DNA from: a virus
IMG/VR virus record: IMGVR_UViG_3300045994_000259
Span: 1-38,603 of that record
Strand: one strand, 5' to 3'
Length of the DNA stretch: 38,603 bases
In this document: piece after piece, positions 37,829-38,603 of the stretch
Numbering within the stretch: position 1 is the first letter of the stretch
Layout of the letters: each line of letters begins with the position of its first letter
Made by a program: the position numbers and the translations under genes
Notes under the pieces: generated by a model
The model's database searches: none
The model's input: only the letters and a program-made list of their open reading frames with translations
What the model was told of the DNA's origin: nothing

Positions 37829-38149
37829 TTAGAACATTGATATAAATCCAGAACTAATACAAGTTCCAGTTCCAGATGCTGTTGTTACATTAAATCTAAT
37901 AAAGTCATAAGTTGAAATATCAACTAATCCACCAGTTAATCCAGTAAAAGATGCTAAAGATGTCCATAGAGAAGAGTTGGTAATTCTAGCCTCAATAGCT
38001 ATTACATTACCCACTCCTACCCCTGATATCTCTACTCTTAGTCTATTTTCTATATGAACTTTAAATTCAGCATTTCCCTTAACTCCAATTGTTCCATCTA
38101 TAACTACTAATGATGCATGCTTTGACTCTGAAGCTTGATTATTTAACAT
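37829..38149 (-). CDS. Virion protein, paralogue of the 170-aa protein at 3949-4461, 106 aa
   Basis: The 106-residue product, starting MLNNQASESKHASLVVIDGT, shares with the protein at 3949-4461 the GVGVGNVIAIEARITNSSLW block, then VDISTYDFIRFNVTTASGTG and a final SSGFIS. It lacks the other's 55-residue tail. AAGAGGTC precedes ATG. The pair brackets the adhesin/fibre block, pointing to duplication followed by divergence. Likely a small virion or fibre-associated beta-sandwich. Confidence 0.72.
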   Translation of the reverse strand: MLNNQASESKHASLVVIDGTIGVKGNAEFKVHIENRLRVEISGVGVGNVIAIEARITNSSLWTSLASFTGLTGGLVDISTYDFIRFNVTTASGTGTCISSGFISMF

Positions 38150-38200
38150 ATTGACCTCTTGTAATATATTAACCTGCCATTTTAAAGATAGGCTATATTA

Positions 38201-38479
38201 TTATATTAAAATAACTGGTAAACTAGACCCAGATAACGCAATCGACGCAATCTCAGTTTTAGCAATTCCTTTATAACCAACATAGTCAGCATCTAGCATT
38301 TCAAGATTGCCGTCGATATCCAGACACATTGGCTTTAAGCTCATCTTGTAGACACCATCGGGTAATATTTCTTTTACCGATGCCATAGCTTCAACTTTTC
38401 TTAGTTCAACATTGATATCAGTTACCACTACGGCATAGCTGACGTTAAAAACAGGTATAAAGTTTAGTATTTCTTTCAT
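38201..38479 (-). CDS. Hypothetical virion-region protein, 92 aa
   Basis: ATG at 38479 (MKEILNFIPVFNVSYAVVVT) follows AGGGGAACTAT and is the true start; reading further upstream enters the duplicated terminal repeat. The 92-residue product is acidic with beta-like segments (GVYKMSLKPMCLDIDGNLEM). No family recognised. On the circle it lies 10 bases after the gene at 14-625. Confidence 0.68.
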   Translation of the reverse strand: MKEILNFIPVFNVSYAVVVTDINVELRKVEAMASVKEILPDGVYKMSLKPMCLDIDGNLEMLDADYVGYKGIAKTEIASIALSGSSLPVILI

Positions 38480-38603
38480 ATAGTTCCCCTTAATATTCTT
38501 TAAAGTAGCAATTGATTGAAAATGCATCACCGATGGCACCGGCGGTTCCAAGGATAAAGTAAACTCCCTCATTTGGTTGAAACGTGTAGTCTTTGTTTGA
38601 AAG
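38477..38603. repeat. Terminal direct repeat, right copy (circular overlap)
   Basis: This is the exact second copy of bases 1-127. It duplicates the start region of the 92-residue gene and the 3' part of the gene at 14-625, so coding sequence beyond 38479 should not be annotated a second time. Confidence 0.93.

Noticed and set aside
38480-38572. An N-terminal extension of the gene at 38201-38479
   Set aside because: It reads through the duplicated terminal repeat, has no ribosome-binding site, and the ATG at 38479 follows AGGGGA. On the circle the extension would overlap the end of the gene at 14-625.

Overview
The window reads as one complete, circular, tailed-phage genome of about 38.5 kb. 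The last 127 bases (38477-38603) repeat the first 127 exactly, so the unique sequence is 38,476 bp and the gene at 38201-38479 runs on from the gene at 14-625 across the join. The DNA is AT-rich by eye. Two proteins carry lipoboxes and one carries a Sec-type signal peptide, which points to a Gram-negative host; I cannot name the host. There is no integrase, no phage RNA polymerase and no recognisable replicative DNA polymerase. The virion genes (a P22-like portal, scaffold, coat, a gp4-like adaptor, a gp10-like nozzle and internal ejection-type proteins, with no tape measure or tail tube) indicate a podovirus-like particle.

Layout. Two long divergent transcription units leave a non-coding control region at about 12770-13212. 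This region holds a nested, mirror-symmetric set of inverted repeats. The plus-strand (early) unit runs from 13213 to 23669. It starts with a trio of small membrane and lipoprotein genes. A minus-strand HTH repressor (13858-14130) interrupts it, followed by a run of tiny unknown genes (14227-15957). Then come the replication and recombination genes: prim-pol/DUF3987 primase-helicase, SF2 helicase, a second small HTH repressor on the minus strand, a broken HNH gene, Sak4-like recombinase, SSB-like protein, Cas4-like nuclease, zinc-ribbon protein, and last a lysozyme-like endolysin. The minus-strand (late) unit runs from about 12769 down through position 1 and on from 38476 to 23641.

The late unit contains, in transcription order: a small possible regulator; a VRR-NUC nuclease; an 85-residue gene whose 3' end contains a perfect tRNA-Gln(UUG); TerS, HNH, TerL; a small membrane protein; portal, scaffold and coat; a strong terminator; a block of adhesion/decoration-like proteins with a second terminator inside it; a fibre with a 35-residue tandem repeat; a GIY-YIG gene; a secreted-looking fibre-like protein; small unknown and membrane proteins; adaptor, nozzle and collar-like fibre; four or five internal virion proteins; small membrane/lysis candidates and a lipoprotein; and a metallophosphoesterase that appears to have its own promoter.

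How it works together (inference). Host sigma70-type promoters with TTGACA boxes fire early genes, and palindromes overlapping these boxes are candidate operators for the HTH proteins. Prim-pol, helicase, Sak4, SSB and Cas4 form a replication-recombination set. TerS/TerL package DNA through the P22-like portal. The endolysin lies on the opposite strand from the candidate late membrane lysis genes, and the two units converge and overlap by 29 bp at 23641-23669.
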